Shown here: piece after piece, positions 63,433 through 64,000 of the stretch
Position numbering within the stretch: the first letter of the stretch is position 1
How the letters are laid out: each line of letters begins with the position of its first letter
Assembly: GCF_900110185.1 (NCBI RefSeq)
Contig: NZ_FOCT01000003.1
Span: 186,001 to 250,000 of the forward strand
Source of the DNA: Nitrosospira multiformis
GTDB taxonomy: Bacteria; Pseudomonadota; Gammaproteobacteria; Burkholderiales; Nitrosomonadaceae
Direction of reading: 5' to 3'
Length of the DNA stretch: 64,000 nt
Position numbers and translations under genes: made by a program
Notes under the pieces: model-generated
Told to the model about the DNA's origin: nothing
Databases searched by the model: none
The model's input: only the letters and a program-made list of their open reading frames with translations

Positions 63433-63738
63433 TTATGCCGGTAAAACCTTTTTGAACGGCTTCACCGTCACTTTTGCATAGACGCCCGAAGTGGCGTAGG
63501 GATCCGCTTCCGCCCAGGCCTGGGCTGCTTCGAGCGACTCGAATTCGGCTACGATCAGACTTCCGGAAAATCCCGCCGGTCCGGGATCGGGACTGTCAAT
63601 CGCGGGATATGGACCGGCTAAAACAAGGCGTCCGTCTTCCTGCAACGCTTTGATGCGTTCCAGGTGCGCAGGACGTACCGCCATTCTTTTGTCAAGGCTG
63701 TCAGGCACATCCTCGCCACTTATAGCATATAGCATCAT
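63433..63738 (-). CDS. YciI family protein
   Basis: 101 residues, dimeric ferredoxin-like fold of the YciI family: [75 protein letters not shown]. His and Asp near the cleft are present. Function unknown; it overlaps the yciB gene by four bases, the standard order. Confidence 0.93.
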   Translation of the reverse strand: MMLYAISGEDVPDSLDKRMAVRPAHLERIKALQEDGRLVLAGPYPAIDSPDPGPAGFSGSLIVAEFESLEAAQAWAEADPYATSGVYAKVTVKPFKKVLPA

Positions 63739-64000
63739 GCCTCTTTATCCTCGTCGGTTGCCATGTATTTGCCCAGCATCAATCCTTGTAATACGACAAA
63801 AACCAGCATCAAGCCCATAAAGCCGAACAGCTTGAAGTTAACCCAGGTTTCAGTAGAGAAATTGAAGGCGACATAGAGGTTAGCGGCGCCCATAAACGCA
63901 AAAAAAGCTGCCCAGCTCGCATTCACCCGGGCCCAAACCGGTTCCGGCAGGGTGAGCTGTTCTTTCATCATCGTCCGGATAAAATTTTTCTTGAAAACTG
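63735..64000 (-). CDS. yciB: Septation protein A family (YciB), 5' part missing
   Basis: Only the C-terminal part is inside the window; the frame is open to the right edge, with FKKNFIRT before the internal Met-Met. Full-length relatives have about 180-200 residues, so roughly half is missing. Visible are the [32 protein letters not shown] opening of the conserved region (in pieces), two hydrophobic helices and [17 protein letters not shown]. Inner-membrane protein linked to cell division or envelope upkeep. Confidence 0.9.
   Translation of the reverse strand, partial: VFKKNFIRTMMKEQLTLPEPVWARVNASWAAFFAFMGAANLYVAFNFSTETWVNFKLFGFMGLMLVFVVLQGLMLGKYMATDEDKEA

Overview
The window reads as chromosome of an ammonia-oxidising betaproteobacterium, most likely a Nitrosospira-type member of the Nitrosomonadales. 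This is inferred, not proven. The pointers are a histidine-rich SmbP-type periplasmic metal-binding protein (14.6 kb), a short secretion-signal-free tyrosinase like that of Nitrosomonas (22.2 kb), and betaproteobacterial housekeeping blocks such as radC-rpmB-rpmG facing coaBC-dut, zapD after pilD-coaE, and bolA-yciI-yciB. No rRNA, tRNA, CRISPR array, intact insertion sequence or prophage was seen.

Layout. 0-4.4 kb holds a type I secretion ATPase and its likely RTX substrate, a decayed EAL-domain scrap, a strong promoter with a 36-residue ORF, and a YegP-like protein. 4.7-14.1 kb is an accessory stretch: a cytochrome P450, an unrecognised helical protein, a macrodomain protein, DUF5335, an isoaspartyl peptidase, a Clp1/Grc3-type polynucleotide kinase, a THUMP-like protein, a stress-type SDR and a secreted amidohydrolase. 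14.6-26 kb holds SmbP, an Agd3-like deacetylase coupled to a small exported protein, a VOC protein, a truncated molybdenum-carrier-like gene, an XRE regulator with a perfect palindromic operator, a DUF504-RtcA divergent pair, a tyrosinase with its small partner gene, and a membrane glycosyltransferase.

27.0-37.1 kb is almost entirely on the minus strand and looks like one sugar or glycan locus. It contains a GT4 glycosyltransferase, a TIM-barrel amidohydrolase, a three-part fusion of about 1293 residues (family-1-like glycosidase, glycosyltransferase, FAD/UDP-galactopyranose-mutase-like), a zinc alcohol dehydrogenase and an inositol-monophosphatase-family phosphatase, with membrane proteins at its upstream end. 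This is the best candidate for an undescribed system. A second theme is RNA-end metabolism: a bacterial Clp1/Grc3-like kinase, a THUMP-like protein, DUF504 and RtcA lie within 12 kb, and a 2'-5' RNA ligase-type phosphodiesterase lies further away.

37.2-64 kb is mainly core genome: SDR-DoxX fusion, DUF2269, isochorismatase, desaturase, ribosomal proteins L28 and L33, radC, coaBC, dut, ffh, cytochrome c assembly, CorC, pilD, coaE, zapD, ispD, ispF, thpR, tsaB, rimI, uracil-DNA glycosylase, LemA with two TPM proteins, lplT, alr, a parvulin, bolA, yciI and the 3' part of yciB. Within it are a decayed TraR/DksA-type gene and a sigma-54 activator-like ATPase whose GAFTGA loop is replaced.
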